A DNA stretch of 48,752 nt from Ascidiaceihabitans sp. (GCA_028825475.1 JAPKAB010000019.1:1-48752); one strand, 5' to 3'. Positions 1-8,519 are shown, counted from the stretch's first letter. Notes: generated by a model not told the origin, from the sequence alone. Program-made: numbers and translations.

Positions 1-236
1 ACTCGAAGCCGACCTTGGGCAGCTAAGTCCCTAACGCAGGATTCTTGCCCCATCCGCAACCAACCCATAAAACACCAACCATTACGAGAGGTGTAAAATC
101 AAAAACTGCGCGAGATCGCAACACTGTCGAAATCCTAGTGAGACTTGATGTACCGCTGTTGGGACGCACCTGTAGTTTGGATGCTCATGGATGTGGCGTA
201 TTACTCAAATCTAGTTAGACCATCGACTGACCCAGA
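1..236. other. Left edge, no gene recognised
   Basis: Both strands are broken by frequent stop codons and I see no RNA gene, clear hairpin or recognisable protein fragment. It lies downstream of the minus-strand valine operon and would contain its 3' end. No convincing terminator hairpin with a T-run is visible here. Confidence 0.5.
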
Positions 237-2165
237 CTACACCTCACGGTTGCGCTTTTCGAACCTTGGCAACATGGCGCTGAAATCTTTGCCCAATCCG
301 CCTTCGTCCTCAACGAATTTCTTATATAACGCATGGGCCAGTTCACCCATTGGTGTGTCCGCATCCACCGCACTGGCGGCCTGTTGGCTTAGCCCTAGGT
401 CTTTCAGCATCAACTCAGCGGCAAAGCCGGGTGCATAATCATTGTCTGCGGGGCTGGTTGGCCCAACGCCTGGGGCAGGGCAGTAGGCGTTCATCGACCA
501 TGAGTATCCAGAGGATGTGCTGACGACGTCAAACATCTTTTGACGATCAAGGCCCAGCTTGTCCGCCAAAGCAAATGCCTCGCAGGTCGCGATCATCGTC
601 GCGCCCAAAACCATGTTGTTGCAGATCTTGGCCGCTTGGCCTGCACCTGACGCGCCGCAATGCACTGCCTTTTGCCCCATGATCTCAAACAACGGGGAAA
701 CAGTGGCAAATGCCGCCTCAGATCCACCCGCCATGAATGTCAGCGTTCCACCCGCCGCGCCACCGATACCACCCGACACAGGCGCATCTGCAGCCAATAG
801 GCCCGCTGCCTGAGCATCCGCAGCCACGGCACTGGCGCTTTCAACGTCGACGGTGGAACAATCCAGTAAGGTCGCACCTGATTTCATCACAGGGATCATC
901 TCGGCCGCAACACTGCGCAGGATCGCGCCGTTGGGTAGCATTGTGATAACAACATCTGCACCGGTCGCCGCTTCAACAGATGTGGCCGCCACAGCAACGC
1001 CCTCAGCCGTTGTGCCCGCCGGGTCAAAGCCGGTCACGTTATGTCCAGCAGCAGCCAAGTTGGCAGCCATAGGTGCGCCCATGTTGCCCAGTCCGATAAA
1101 GCCGATGTTCATGCCGTGTCCTTCCGATGTGTTGGTCTGCAAGTCTAATGCGTTTTCGCCCAAAGGCAGCAACATCTTTGAAACGGCCGTCGCAGGGACG
1201 GTGCCATCTGCGAATTGCCATTTGGGGTTGCGGTCTTTGTCGATGATCGCCGCACGGATGCCCTCGATAAAGTCGCCGTGTTCCATACTGCGCGCGGTAA
1301 AGCGGTATTCAAGGTCCAATGCCTTCGCCAGCGAGATGTTAGAGCCACGCAAACGGTTCAGAATTTCAAAGGTACAGGCCATAGAAAGCGGGCTGTTACG
1401 GCGCAGTTGTTTTAACGTCTTTTGGGCAAACTCACTGTCATCGTTTTCCAATGTGGTCAAAACATCTGACAGGCCAACACCGCGGAAATGTTTGGTGATC
1501 TCAGGCATCTGTGACTGGATCGGTCCGATTTCGGCAGGGGTCTCAGGAACAAGGCAAACTGTATCGCCCGTTGTTTCAAGCTGGGCAATCAGCTCGGGCC
1601 ATTTGCCTTCGGGAATGTAGATATCTGCAAAACCGGCGAAGATCGCATCGGATGCATTCATGCGCGACGCGGTTGTGCCAAGGTATTCACCCAAACGCTC
1701 AGGGGCCAAGGCAAGCATCAAGGTGCCGCCAACGTCAGGGACCAATCCAATGCCAACCTCAGGCATAGCGATCTGGCTGGTGTCACCAACAATGCGGTGT
1801 GACCCGTGACACCCAATCCCAACGCCGCCCCCCATGGTGAACCCTTGAAGGAAGGAAACAACGGGTTTTGGGTATTCAAATATTTTGGCGTTCAGGCGGT
1901 ATTCATCGGCCCAAAATTTCTGACCATAGGAAAAATCACCCGCTGTGCCCGTGGCATACATATCCGCGATGTCACCACCCGAACAAAAGGCGCGATCACC
2001 CTCAGCGTCCATGACAACCAGCTTAACAGCAGGGTCTGCGCGCCACTCATCAAGGGCGGCCTCAATCGCCAGACACATCTCGTAGGTCATAGCGTTCAAC
2101 GCTTGTGGGCGTTGCAAAGTGATGCGGCCGGCCTGGCCGATGATGCGGATTGAGATGTCAGTCAT
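237..2165 (-). CDS. Fused 3-hydroxyisobutyryl-CoA hydrolase / 3-hydroxyisobutyrate dehydrogenase
   Basis: This 642-residue protein joins two consecutive enzymes of valine degradation that are normally separate. Residues 1-~342 are an enoyl-CoA hydratase/isomerase-type 3-hydroxyisobutyryl-CoA hydrolase (oxyanion-hole segments CSGGDIADMY and GGGVGIGCHGSHRI). Residues 352-642 are a complete 3-hydroxyisobutyrate dehydrogenase: Rossmann motif GLGNMG at the start, DAPVSGG substrate motif, and the GAGQAAKICNN segment carrying the catalytic Lys. The 291-residue second half has the usual length of a stand-alone MmsB and begins with its own Met352. The linker (TSEGHG) is the translation of a good ribosome binding site, GGAAGGA, six bases before that ATG. 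Gln343 (CAG, 1139-1137) is one transition from a TAG stop. I infer a stop-loss fusion; mmsB may still also be made separately. It follows the acyl-CoA dehydrogenase gene by 5 nt. Confidence 0.9.
   Translation of the reverse strand: MTDISIRIIGQAGRITLQRPQALNAMTYEMCLAIEAALDEWRADPAVKLVVMDAEGDRAFCSGGDIADMYATGTAGDFSYGQKFWADEYRLNAKIFEYPKPVVSFLQGFTMGGGVGIGCHGSHRIVGDTSQIAMPEVGIGLVPDVGGTLMLALAPERLGEYLGTTASRMNASDAIFAGFADIYIPEGKWPELIAQLETTGDTVCLVPETPAEIGPIQSQMPEITKHFRGVGLSDVLTTLENDDSEFAQKTLKQLRRNSPLSMACTFEILNRLRGSNISLAKALDLEYRFTARSMEHGDFIEGIRAAIIDKDRNPKWQFADGTVPATAVSKMLLPLGENALDLQTNTSEGHGMNIGFIGLGNMGAPMAANLAAAGHNVTGFDPAGTTAEGVAVAATSVEAATGADVVITMLPNGAILRSVAAEMIPVMKSGATLLDCSTVDVESASAVAADAQAAGLLAADAPVSGGIGGAAGGTLTFMAGGSEAAFATVSPLFEIMGQKAVHCGASGAGQAAKICNNMVLGATMIATCEAFALADKLGLDRQKMFDVVSTSSGYSWSMNAYCPAPGVGPTSPADNDYAPGFAAELMLKDLGLSQQAASAVDADTPMGELAHALYKKFVEDEGGLGKDFSAMLPRFEKRNREV
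1113..1130 (-). promoter_or_regulatory. Ribosome binding site buried in the fusion linker
   Basis: On the minus strand GGAAGGA is followed after CACGGC by ATG (1112-1110), the natural start of the dehydrogenase half. A well-spaced site inside an open reading frame suggests the two halves were recently separate genes. It may still direct independent translation of a 291-residue MmsB. Confidence 0.6.
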
Positions 2166-2170
2166 ATGAT

Positions 2171-3313
2171 TTAGCGGTTCTTCAACATGTCGCGGGCAAC
2201 GATGACCCGCATGATTTCATTGGTGCCTTCAAGGATTTGGTGAACGCGCAGGTCGCGCACCAGCTTCTCGATGCCATAATCAGCTAGATAGCCGTAGCCG
2301 CCGTGCAGTTGTAGGCATTGATCTACAACCTTGCTGCCCACTTCGGTCACGAATTTTTTAGCCATCGCGCAATATTTGGTCGCATCTGGCGCACCTGTAT
2401 CCAACTTCCATGCCGCTTGGCGCAGGAAAACACGGGCGGCTTGCAGCTCAATCTCCATATCCGCAAGGCGCCACTGCAGCCCTTGGAATTGGTCGATGGA
2501 TTTGCCAAATGCTTTGCGCTCGCCCATGTAATCCAGCGTCGCGTTCAGGGCCGTTTGGGCGGCACCTAATGAACAGGCTGAGATGTTCAATCGACCGCCG
2601 TCCAAACCCATCATCGCATACTTAAACCCTTTGCCTTCTTCACCAATCAGGTTCTGTGCATCGACTTTGCAATCATCAAATTGAACCTGCGAAGTAGGTT
2701 GTGAACGCCAGCCCATTTTTTGCTCTAGCCCACCAAAGGACAGACCATCTGATCCGTCTTCGACATAAACAGTGGATACACCCGCAGCGCCGTCTTCTCC
2801 CGTGCGCACCATGCAAACATAGGCGTCTGAATAGCCACCGCCCGAAATGAACGCTTTGGTTCCGTTCAAGGTATAGCCCTCGTTTGTACGCTCAGCGCGG
2901 GTTTTGAGGGCTGCCGCGTCTGATCCTGATCCGGGTTCTGTCAGGCAATAGCTTAGGACAGTGTTCATCGCCAAAACGTCAGGCATCACACGTGCCTTCA
3001 TCTCATCACTGCCAAAGCTGTCGATCATTTTGGCGCACATGTTGTGGATGGACAAGAAGGCCGCAACTGAAGGGCAGGCCATGCTGAGGGCCTCAAAAAC
3101 GAGGGTAGCATCAAGGCGCGAAAGGCCCGTGCCGCCGCCGTCTTCAGAAACATAAAGACTGCCAAAGCCAAGTTCGCCAATTTTTGGCCAAAGGTCTTTG
3201 GGGATTGTTTCGGCAATTTCCCAATCACGTGCGTGGGGTGCGATGGCGTCTTGGCCAAAGGCATAGGCCATATCAAAAATTGCAGATTGTTCTTCGCTTA
3301 GGGCAAAATCCAT
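2171..3313 (-). CDS. Acyl-CoA dehydrogenase, probably isobutyryl-CoA dehydrogenase
   Basis: The 380-residue product is a full-length FAD-dependent acyl-CoA dehydrogenase. Family signatures are visible: the CLTEPGSGSDAAAL flavin-contact segment, the FQGLQWRLADM helix, the QLHGGYGY segment and the C-terminal ILEGTNEIMR motif, whose first Glu is the catalytic base position in short-chain members. The ATG start has GAGGA six bases upstream. It sits between mmsA and the hydrolase/dehydrogenase fusion, all on the minus strand, so isobutyryl-CoA oxidation to methacrylyl-CoA in the valine pathway is the likely role. Substrate choice is inferred from context; another short branched acyl-CoA is possible. 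No enoyl-CoA hydratase for the intervening hydration step is present in the window. Confidence 0.88.
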   Translation of the reverse strand: MDFALSEEQSAIFDMAYAFGQDAIAPHARDWEIAETIPKDLWPKIGELGFGSLYVSEDGGGTGLSRLDATLVFEALSMACPSVAAFLSIHNMCAKMIDSFGSDEMKARVMPDVLAMNTVLSYCLTEPGSGSDAAALKTRAERTNEGYTLNGTKAFISGGGYSDAYVCMVRTGEDGAAGVSTVYVEDGSDGLSFGGLEQKMGWRSQPTSQVQFDDCKVDAQNLIGEEGKGFKYAMMGLDGGRLNISACSLGAAQTALNATLDYMGERKAFGKSIDQFQGLQWRLADMEIELQAARVFLRQAAWKLDTGAPDATKYCAMAKKFVTEVGSKVVDQCLQLHGGYGYLADYGIEKLVRDLRVHQILEGTNEIMRVIVARDMLKNR

Positions 3314-3420
3314 GTCGATCCTCGCGTGTAGGTGGCTAGGTGAATTGAACGGATGTTAAATTCAAACTATTTCATGAATATTTCAAAGCATGAGAGTTTG
3401 AGTTGGTCGTTTAGATGGTT

Positions 3421-3446
3421 GAGTGCCGCCACAACGGGCGGCACTC
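3421..3446 (-). terminator. Hairpin downstream of mmsA
   Basis: GAGTGCCGCC and GGCGGCACTC form a perfect 10-bp stem around a 6-nt loop, just after the mmsA stop. There is no clear T-run on the minus strand, so it may only partly stop transcription or protect the mmsA 3' end. The acyl-CoA dehydrogenase gene follows 108 nt later. Confidence 0.5.
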
Positions 3447-3454
3447 AGTATTGC

Positions 3455-4954
3455 TTATTCCATCACTGGGATTGAGAATTCGCCGCCTTCTTTAATGCCT
3501 GATGGCCAGCGCGCTGTCACAGTTTTGGTGCGTGTATAGAACTTGAACGCATCTGGACCGTGCTGGTTCAAATCGCCGAACACAGATTTCTTCCAACCGC
3601 CAAAGGTGTGGTAGGCCAATGGCACAGGGATTGGTACGTTGATGCCGACCATGCCAACGTTGATGCGGTTTGCGAAATCACGGGCTGCGTCGCCGTCACG
3701 GGTAAAGATCGCCGTGCCGTTGCCGTATTCGTGGTCCATCGCAAGGCCCAGGGCCTCTTCGTAAGTTTCTGCACGTACACAAGTGAGGACTGGGCCAAAA
3801 ATCTCGTGCTTGTAGATGTCCATGTCTTTGGTAGCGTGGTCAAACAAGTGTGGACCAACGAAGAACCCTTCCTCGTAGCCTTGCAATGAGAAATCGCGAC
3901 CATCAACAACCAACTCAGCACCTTGATCGATACCGGTTTGAACAAGACGTTCAATGTTGGCTTTTGCGGCGGCTGTGACAACAGGACCGTAGTCCACATC
4001 GTTGCCAGAGGTGTATGGCCCAACCTTTAGCTTTTCGATCCGTGGAACCAGCTTTTCGATCAAACGATCGGCTGTGTCGTCACCCACTGGAACCGCAACG
4101 GAAATCGCCATGCAACGTTCGCCTGCCGCGCCGTAACCGGCACCGATCAAAGCGTCAGCGGCTTGATCCATGTCAGCGTCAGGCATGATAATCATGTGGT
4201 TTTTCGCGCCGCCAAAGCACTGAACGCGTTTGCCGTTCGCACAACCTGTTGAGTAGATGTATTCCGCGATTGGGGTTGAACCAACAAAGCCAACAGACTG
4301 GATTACGTCGTGGTGCAAGATCGCGTCGACGGCTTCTTTGTCGCCGTTCACAACCTGAAGGATGCCTTTTGGTAGGCCTGCTTGTTCCATCAATTCAGCA
4401 AGCATCAATGGGACAGATGGATCACGCTCGGATGGTTTCAGGATAAACGCGTTGCCACATGCGATGGCAGGGGCAAACATCCACATAGGGATCATGGCAG
4501 GGAAGTTGAAAGGGGTGATGCCTGCAGTCACACCCAAAGCTTGGCGCATGGAATACATGTCGATGCCGGGGCCTGCAGAGTCAGTGTAGTCGCCTTTGAG
4601 CAACTCAGGGGCACCGATGCAGTATTCAACCACCTCAAGGCCGCGCTGCACGTCGCCTGCGGCGTCGGGCAGAGTTTTGCCGTGCTCGCGAGAGAGGGCT
4701 TCGGCCAATTTGTCCATGTTGTCGTTCAGTAAAGCGACGAATTTCATCATCACACGTGCGCGGCGCTGTGGGTTTGTTGCAGCCCATTTTGGCTGTGCAG
4801 CAGCCGCAAATTGAACCGCTTGGTCCATTTCAGCAGCAGATGCCAATGGGCACTTGGCCTGAACTTCGCCGGTGGCTGGGTTCATGACGTCTGCGAAACG
4901 GCCTGATGTGCCTTTGACGTGTGCGCCATTGATGTAATGCGTGAGCTCTTGCAT
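3455..4954 (-). CDS. mmsA: Methylmalonate-semialdehyde dehydrogenase (CoA-acylating)
   Basis: At 499 residues this is a typical MmsA. The enzyme converts methylmalonate semialdehyde, the product of 3-hydroxyisobutyrate dehydrogenase, to propionyl-CoA with NAD+ and CoA, and also acts on malonate semialdehyde. The aldehyde dehydrogenase fold is clear: GITPFNFPAM near residue 145, FVGSTPIA near 223, and catalytic Cys281 in GAAGERCMAIS. The start ATG has AAAGGG about nine bases upstream. It is the promoter-proximal gene of the minus-strand valine set and diverges from a LysR gene, the common arrangement for a locally regulated catabolic operon. Confidence 0.95.
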   Translation of the reverse strand: MQELTHYINGAHVKGTSGRFADVMNPATGEVQAKCPLASAAEMDQAVQFAAAAQPKWAATNPQRRARVMMKFVALLNDNMDKLAEALSREHGKTLPDAAGDVQRGLEVVEYCIGAPELLKGDYTDSAGPGIDMYSMRQALGVTAGITPFNFPAMIPMWMFAPAIACGNAFILKPSERDPSVPLMLAELMEQAGLPKGILQVVNGDKEAVDAILHHDVIQSVGFVGSTPIAEYIYSTGCANGKRVQCFGGAKNHMIIMPDADMDQAADALIGAGYGAAGERCMAISVAVPVGDDTADRLIEKLVPRIEKLKVGPYTSGNDVDYGPVVTAAAKANIERLVQTGIDQGAELVVDGRDFSLQGYEEGFFVGPHLFDHATKDMDIYKHEIFGPVLTCVRAETYEEALGLAMDHEYGNGTAIFTRDGDAARDFANRINVGMVGINVPIPVPLAYHTFGGWKKSVFGDLNQHGPDAFKFYTRTKTVTARWPSGIKEGGEFSIPVME

Positions 4955-5070
4955 GTTGGAATCCCTTTGGTTGATTTGTCGTTAGCTTAGTCTTGCAAAA
5001 AATCATGTAACAGGGGAAAGATGTCAAAACAGCTTTGCATTTTTGTAGGTATGGGGGTGAGGCAGGAGCA

Positions 5071-5110
5071 GGGGCTTTGCCCCCGGCCTGCGGCCTCCCC
5101 CAGAGTTTAT
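5071..5110. repeat. Dispersed intergenic repeat, copy 1
   Basis: GGGGCTTTGCCCCC is followed by a short GC-rich palindrome (GGCCTGCGGCC) and then CTCCCCCAGAGTTTAT. A closely similar unit lies at 24155-24197. Similarity fades into a loosely shared AAGNTGAAG-like tail. It lies between mmsA and the LysR gene, only about 40 nt before the LysR start, so it probably falls in the LysR leader or promoter. Confidence 0.7.
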
Positions 5111-5150
5111 GGGGTAAAGTGAAGGTGGGTGACAACTGGAGTGATGGGTC

Positions 5151-6053
5151 ATGCAAGACAATTGGGATGATGTGCGTTTGTTTTTGGCGGTGGCGCGTGA
5201 AGGTGGGTTGTCTGCCGCTGGCAAGCAGTTGCGCCTTGATCCTGCGACGTTGGGGCGGCGCATGGCGCGTTTAGAGGCGTCCTTGGGGACAGGATTGTTT
5301 GTGAAATCCCCCCAAGGCTATGCGCTGACTGTTGCGGGGGCTGAGTTGTTGAGCCGTGCAGAGGAGGCAGAGATCGCGATGCGCGTCGCCACCAGCAGCC
5401 TGCCGGTGCAAAGTGACAGTTTGACAGGTCAAATGCGTATCGGGGCCCCTGATGGCTGTGCGAACTATATCTTGCCGCAGGTTTGTGCGGCTTTGGCGGT
5501 TGAACATCCGGAGTTGGATATTCAGATCGTGGCCTTGCCGCGTGTTTTCAATCTGTCGCGTCGAGAGGCGGATTTGGCGATTGGGGTAAGTGCCCCAACG
5601 GCTGGGCGTTTGACGGTTCAGAAGATCACGGATTATCGCCTGCATTTGGCGGCATCTGAGGCGTATCTGAAAGGGTCGGGCGACATATCGGAAAAGGGCG
5701 CGCTGCGCGGGCACCGAATTGTGGGTTATATTCCGGATATGATCTTTGACCGTGAGTTGGATTATTTGGCTGATATCGGGGTAGGGCGCGTGCCGCTTGC
5801 GTCCAACTCTGTATCTGTGCAGTTGCACCTATTGCGCCGTGGCGGTGGCGTGGGTGTGGTGCACGATTTTGCGATGCCCTTTGCGCCTGAGTTGCGATTT
5901 GTGCTGCAAGACGAAATTGCCCTGACGCGCAGTTTCTACATGATCCGCCACGAGGATGATCGCCAGAATGCAAAGCTGGCGCGGTTTGCCCAAGCTCTGT
6001 CTGATGGGGTGCGCAAGGAGGTTTTCCGCCTCGAAGCAGGAATCTTGACTTAG
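5151..6053 (+). CDS. LysR-family transcriptional regulator
   Basis: The 300-residue protein has an N-terminal winged helix-turn-helix (residues ~4-62; FLAVAREGGLSAAGKQLRLDPATLGRRMARLEASLGTGLF is the standard LysR recognition region) and a periplasmic-binding-like effector domain from about residue 90. The start ATG fits the family's N-terminus. It is divergent from mmsA with about 195 nt between the starts, so control of the valine/isobutyrate genes by an intermediate of that pathway is a reasonable inference. I could not pick out a convincing T-N11-A operator. Confidence 0.85.
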   Translation: MQDNWDDVRLFLAVAREGGLSAAGKQLRLDPATLGRRMARLEASLGTGLFVKSPQGYALTVAGAELLSRAEEAEIAMRVATSSLPVQSDSLTGQMRIGAPDGCANYILPQVCAALAVEHPELDIQIVALPRVFNLSRREADLAIGVSAPTAGRLTVQKITDYRLHLAASEAYLKGSGDISEKGALRGHRIVGYIPDMIFDRELDYLADIGVGRVPLASNSVSVQLHLLRRGGGVGVVHDFAMPFAPELRFVLQDEIALTRSFYMIRHEDDRQNAKLARFAQALSDGVRKEVFRLEAGILT

Positions 6054-6107
6054 ACAACTTTTGCGGCAACCCTATAATTATTCACTACATATTTTAGGAG
6101 AGTATCT

Positions 6108-6542
6108 ATGCTGGTATATCAAATTCTAAAGTCAAAATCTGACGACGCAGTTGTCACTGTGAAATCAGGGTCCTTGGTCTCAGAAGCGGCAAAAATACTT
6201 TCGGACCGTAAGATTGGTACTGTCGTTATTTCTCAGACTGGTAAGGACGCAAAGGGCATTTTGTCCGAACGTGATATCGTGCGCGCGATCGCCAATCGTG
6301 GTGCCAGCTGTCTGATGGATAAAGTTGACACCTACATGACCTCTAAGCTTGTGACCTGTTCGCGTGATGAAAGCGCAGACAACGTTTTGAAGATGATGAC
6401 AGAGGGCCGTTTTCGCCACATGCCTGTGGTAGAAGCAGGGGATATGGTTGGTTTGATAACGATTGGTGACGTTGTAAAAGCGCGCCTAAGTGAATTGGCG
6501 ATGGAGAAAGATGCGCTTGAGGGCATGATAATGGGCCACTAG
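6108..6542 (+). CDS. CBS-domain pair protein
   Basis: This 144-residue protein is essentially two tandem CBS motifs (about residues 12-65 and 78-132), ending in GLITIGDVVKARL. CBS pairs (Bateman modules) bind adenosine nucleotides or NAD(H) and act as energy or redox sensors. There is no attached catalytic domain, so it would act through a partner. AGGAGAG precedes the ATG, and a TATAAT hexamer lies at 6073-6078. It is followed by coaD on the same strand, separated by a palindrome at 6557-6570. Function beyond ligand sensing cannot be read from sequence. Confidence 0.85.
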   Translation: MLVYQILKSKSDDAVVTVKSGSLVSEAAKILSDRKIGTVVISQTGKDAKGILSERDIVRAIANRGASCLMDKVDTYMTSKLVTCSRDESADNVLKMMTEGRFRHMPVVEAGDMVGLITIGDVVKARLSELAMEKDALEGMIMGH

Positions 6543-6556
6543 GCTTTTTGTTGGTC

Positions 6557-6570
6557 TGTTGACGCTAACA
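6557..6570. promoter_or_regulatory. LacI-type palindrome upstream of coaD
   Basis: TGTTGACGCTAACA is an imperfect palindrome close to the TGTTANCGNTAACA pattern bound by LacI-family regulators of the GntR/CceR type. It lies 68 nt before the coaD start and just after the CBS gene. A better copy lies upstream of gap at 8264-8279. Binding is inferred from similarity only. Confidence 0.4.
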
Positions 6571-6637
6571 CCTGCTTGCAATCTTTGGCACAAAATGATT
6601 GCTTGCGCGCAACTTAATTATGCGACGGAGCGTGGCC

Positions 6638-7129
6638 ATGCGCGTAGGACTATACCCAGGAACCTTTGACCCGATAACTCTGGGTCATGTTGATATTATA
6701 CGCCGCGCCAGCATGCTGGTGGATCGCCTGATCATCGGCGTTGCGATCAACCGCGACAAGGGTCCGTTGTTTTCCCTTGAGGAACGCGTGGCGATGATTG
6801 AGGCGGAATGCATCAAGTTGTCTGAACAGACAGGCACAGAGATTGTAGCACATCCTTTTGAGAACCTTTTGATCGATTGTGCCCATGATGTTGAGGCCAC
6901 GATGATCATTCGTGGCCTTCGCGCTGTGGCCGATTTTGAGTATGAATATCAGATGGTTGGCATGAACCGTGTGCTGGATGACAGCGTTGAAACTGTGTTC
7001 TTGATGGCCGAGGCAAAGCATCAAGCAATTGCATCCAAACTGGTAAAAGAGATTGCTCGTCTGGACGGTGATGTAAGCAAATTTGTGACGCCATTGGTGA
7101 ACCAAAAGCTGAAAGAGCGCTTGGGCTGA
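6638..7129 (+). CDS. coaD: Phosphopantetheine adenylyltransferase
   Basis: CoaD catalyses the fourth step of coenzyme A synthesis, transferring AMP from ATP to 4'-phosphopantetheine. I chose the start at 6638 (MRVGLYPGTFDP): GGAG lies seven bases before it and the protein then has the standard length of 163 residues. An in-frame start farther upstream would only add 13 non-conserved residues. The nucleotidyltransferase signature GTFDPITLGH is at residues ~8-17, and the later RGLR and S-K (HQAIASKLVKE) segments are present. It is convergent with gap across a shared terminator. Confidence 0.95.
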   Translation: MRVGLYPGTFDPITLGHVDIIRRASMLVDRLIIGVAINRDKGPLFSLEERVAMIEAECIKLSEQTGTEIVAHPFENLLIDCAHDVEATMIIRGLRAVADFEYEYQMVGMNRVLDDSVETVFLMAEAKHQAIASKLVKEIARLDGDVSKFVTPLVNQKLKERLG

Positions 7130-7157
7130 CCCGTACCAATTTAAGCGATTTAACAAT

Positions 7158-7188
7158 AAAAAAGGTGCGCCCGAAAGCGCACCTTTTT
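7158..7188. terminator. Bidirectional terminator between coaD and gap
   Basis: AAAAGGTGCGC and GCGCACCTTTT pair around the loop CCGAAA, with A-rich and T-rich flanks on the two sides, so the hairpin can end both coaD (plus) and gap (minus) transcripts. The same stem core, AAAGGTGCGC, is used at 14778-14802. Confidence 0.85.
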
Positions 7189-7213
7189 CTTTGTCTAACA
7201 GGTTGGCTTTGCC

Positions 7214-8215
7214 TTACGCGAAGCTACCCATCTTAACGGCTGTGTCCAACATGCGGTTCGAGAAACCCCATTCGTTGTCATACCAGGTCAAAATACGAAC
7301 CATGTTGCCACCCAGAACCTTAGTTTGGTCGTTGTGGAACGTGGAGGATGCAGGGTCGTGGTTAAAGTCTGTGCTGACCATTGGAAGGTCAGTGTAGGCA
7401 AGAACACCGTTCAGCGGGCCATCAGCGGCTGCGCGGATGGCTGCGTTCACTTCTTCGACAGTCGTGTCGCGTGACGCTTCAAACGTCAGATCCACACAAG
7501 ATACGTTTGGTGTTGGAACGCGGATCGCAACGCCGTCCAGTTTGCCGTTCAATTCAGGCAATACAAGGCCAACAGCCTTAGCAGCGCCTGTAGATGTTGG
7601 GATCATAGACAATGCTGCAGCTCGACCGCGATATAGATCTTTGTGCATCGTATCTAACGTTGGCTGATCGCCTGTATAGCTGTGGATCGTTGTCATGAAG
7701 CCTTTGTTGATGCCGATGGCATCGTTCAAGACCTTAGCAACAGGGGACAGGCAGTTGGTTGTGCAGGACGCGTTGGAAACAACGTAGTCGTCTGCAGTCA
7801 ATGTGTCGTGGTTCACACCGTAAACGATTGTTTTGTCTGCATCTTTGCCCGGTGCAGAGATCAATACACGTGTAGAGCCGTTATCAAGGTGCGCTTGGCA
7901 TGCTTCTTTGGATGTGAAGATACCTGTGCATTCCATCACAACGTCAACGTCAGACCATGGCAGGTCGGCTGGGTTGCGGATTGCTGTCACGCGCATTGGG
8001 CCGCGGCCTGCGTCAATTGTATCTTCGGTTGTTGTTACGGTGCCTGGGAAACGGCCGTGGACGGAATCAAAACGCAACAAGTGTGCGTTTGTTTCAACTG
8101 GACCAAGGTCATTGATCGCCACGACTTCCAAATCTGTGCGACCTGATTCAAGCAGTGCGCGCAATACGTTACGGCCAATACGGCCAAATCCGTTGATTGC
8201 AATTTTAGTGGTCAT
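7214..8215 (-). CDS. gap: Glyceraldehyde-3-phosphate dehydrogenase, NAD-type
   Basis: This 333-residue GAPDH interconverts glyceraldehyde 3-phosphate and 1,3-bisphosphoglycerate. The Rossmann start INGFGRIGR, catalytic Cys151 in SNASCTTNC, and WYDNEWG near the C-terminus are all present. Residue 36 is Asp (AINDLG), the residue that holds the adenosine ribose of NAD and selects against NADP. The start ATG follows AAGGAA. It is the last gene of the tkt-gap-small gene-gap run on the minus strand and has its own upstream palindrome at 8264-8279, so it may be transcribed separately from its paralogue. Confidence 0.95.
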   Translation of the reverse strand: MTTKIAINGFGRIGRNVLRALLESGRTDLEVVAINDLGPVETNAHLLRFDSVHGRFPGTVTTTEDTIDAGRGPMRVTAIRNPADLPWSDVDVVMECTGIFTSKEACQAHLDNGSTRVLISAPGKDADKTIVYGVNHDTLTADDYVVSNASCTTNCLSPVAKVLNDAIGINKGFMTTIHSYTGDQPTLDTMHKDLYRGRAAALSMIPTSTGAAKAVGLVLPELNGKLDGVAIRVPTPNVSCVDLTFEASRDTTVEEVNAAIRAAADGPLNGVLAYTDLPMVSTDFNHDPASSTFHNDQTKVLGGNMVRILTWYDNEWGFSNRMLDTAVKMGSFA

Positions 8216-8263
8216 GTACGGGTTCCTTCTTGAACGGTGTCGCTCGTCAAATATGACAAATTC

Positions 8264-8279
8264 ATGTTATCGCTAACAT
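8264..8279. promoter_or_regulatory. LacI-type operator upstream of gap
   Basis: ATGTTATCGCTAACAT is a 16-nt palindrome of the form ATGTTA-NCGN-TAACAT, about 50 nt before the gap start. It resembles E. coli GntR sites and the sites described for the alphaproteobacterial carbon regulator CceR, both LacI family. Its place before a central carbon gene fits. Assignment to a particular regulator is inference. Confidence 0.6.
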
Positions 8280-8322
8280 TGCCATTTTGAAGGTTTTGTC
8301 AACCGCGAAACCTCACCAACGC

Positions 8323-8466
8323 TTAGCGCCAGAAAGCCAACCATTCTGTGAATTCAGCGAGTTTCCTTGCTAAAAAGAGAAGGTAGGCTGTATCGAACAT
8401 AAAAATATCGACACATATGCCTATCACAATAATCAGGCCAAGAACGAAAGCGATTGGGTTTGTCAT
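8323..8466 (-). CDS. 47-residue membrane protein between the two gap genes
   Basis: An ATG at 8466 opens a 47-codon frame ending in TAA at 8323. The product starts MTNPIAFVLGLIIVIGICVD, a single hydrophobic helix of about 18 residues, followed by a second amphipathic or hydrophobic stretch (TAYLLFLARKLAEF) and an aromatic end, TEWLAFWR. The ribosome binding site is weak (an AGG about 13 bases upstream). I recall very similar short proteins ending in LAFWR at this position in other Rhodobacterales, which supports a real gene; I cannot run the comparison here. It lies between two GAPDH genes after a terminator. Function is unknown. Confidence 0.7.
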   Translation of the reverse strand: MTNPIAFVLGLIIVIGICVDIFMFDTAYLLFLARKLAEFTEWLAFWR

Positions 8467-8491
8467 CTGAACGGGGCCTAAAACAACGAAA

Positions 8492-8519
8492 GGGTAAGGC
8501 TGATATGCCAGCCTTACCC
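8492..8519 (-). terminator. Terminator after the upstream GAPDH gene
   Basis: GGGTAAGGCTG pairs perfectly with CAGCCTTACCC around a 6-nt loop. On the minus strand the stem is followed by TTTCGTTGTTTT. It lies 35 nt after the stop of the 8555-9556 GAPDH gene, separating it from the small membrane protein gene and gap. Confidence 0.75.

Noticed and set aside
853..1620. 255-codon plus-strand frame opposite the HIBCH-HIBADH gene
   Set aside because: Antisense shadow of a strongly conserved gene, with low-quality sequence and no ribosome binding site.
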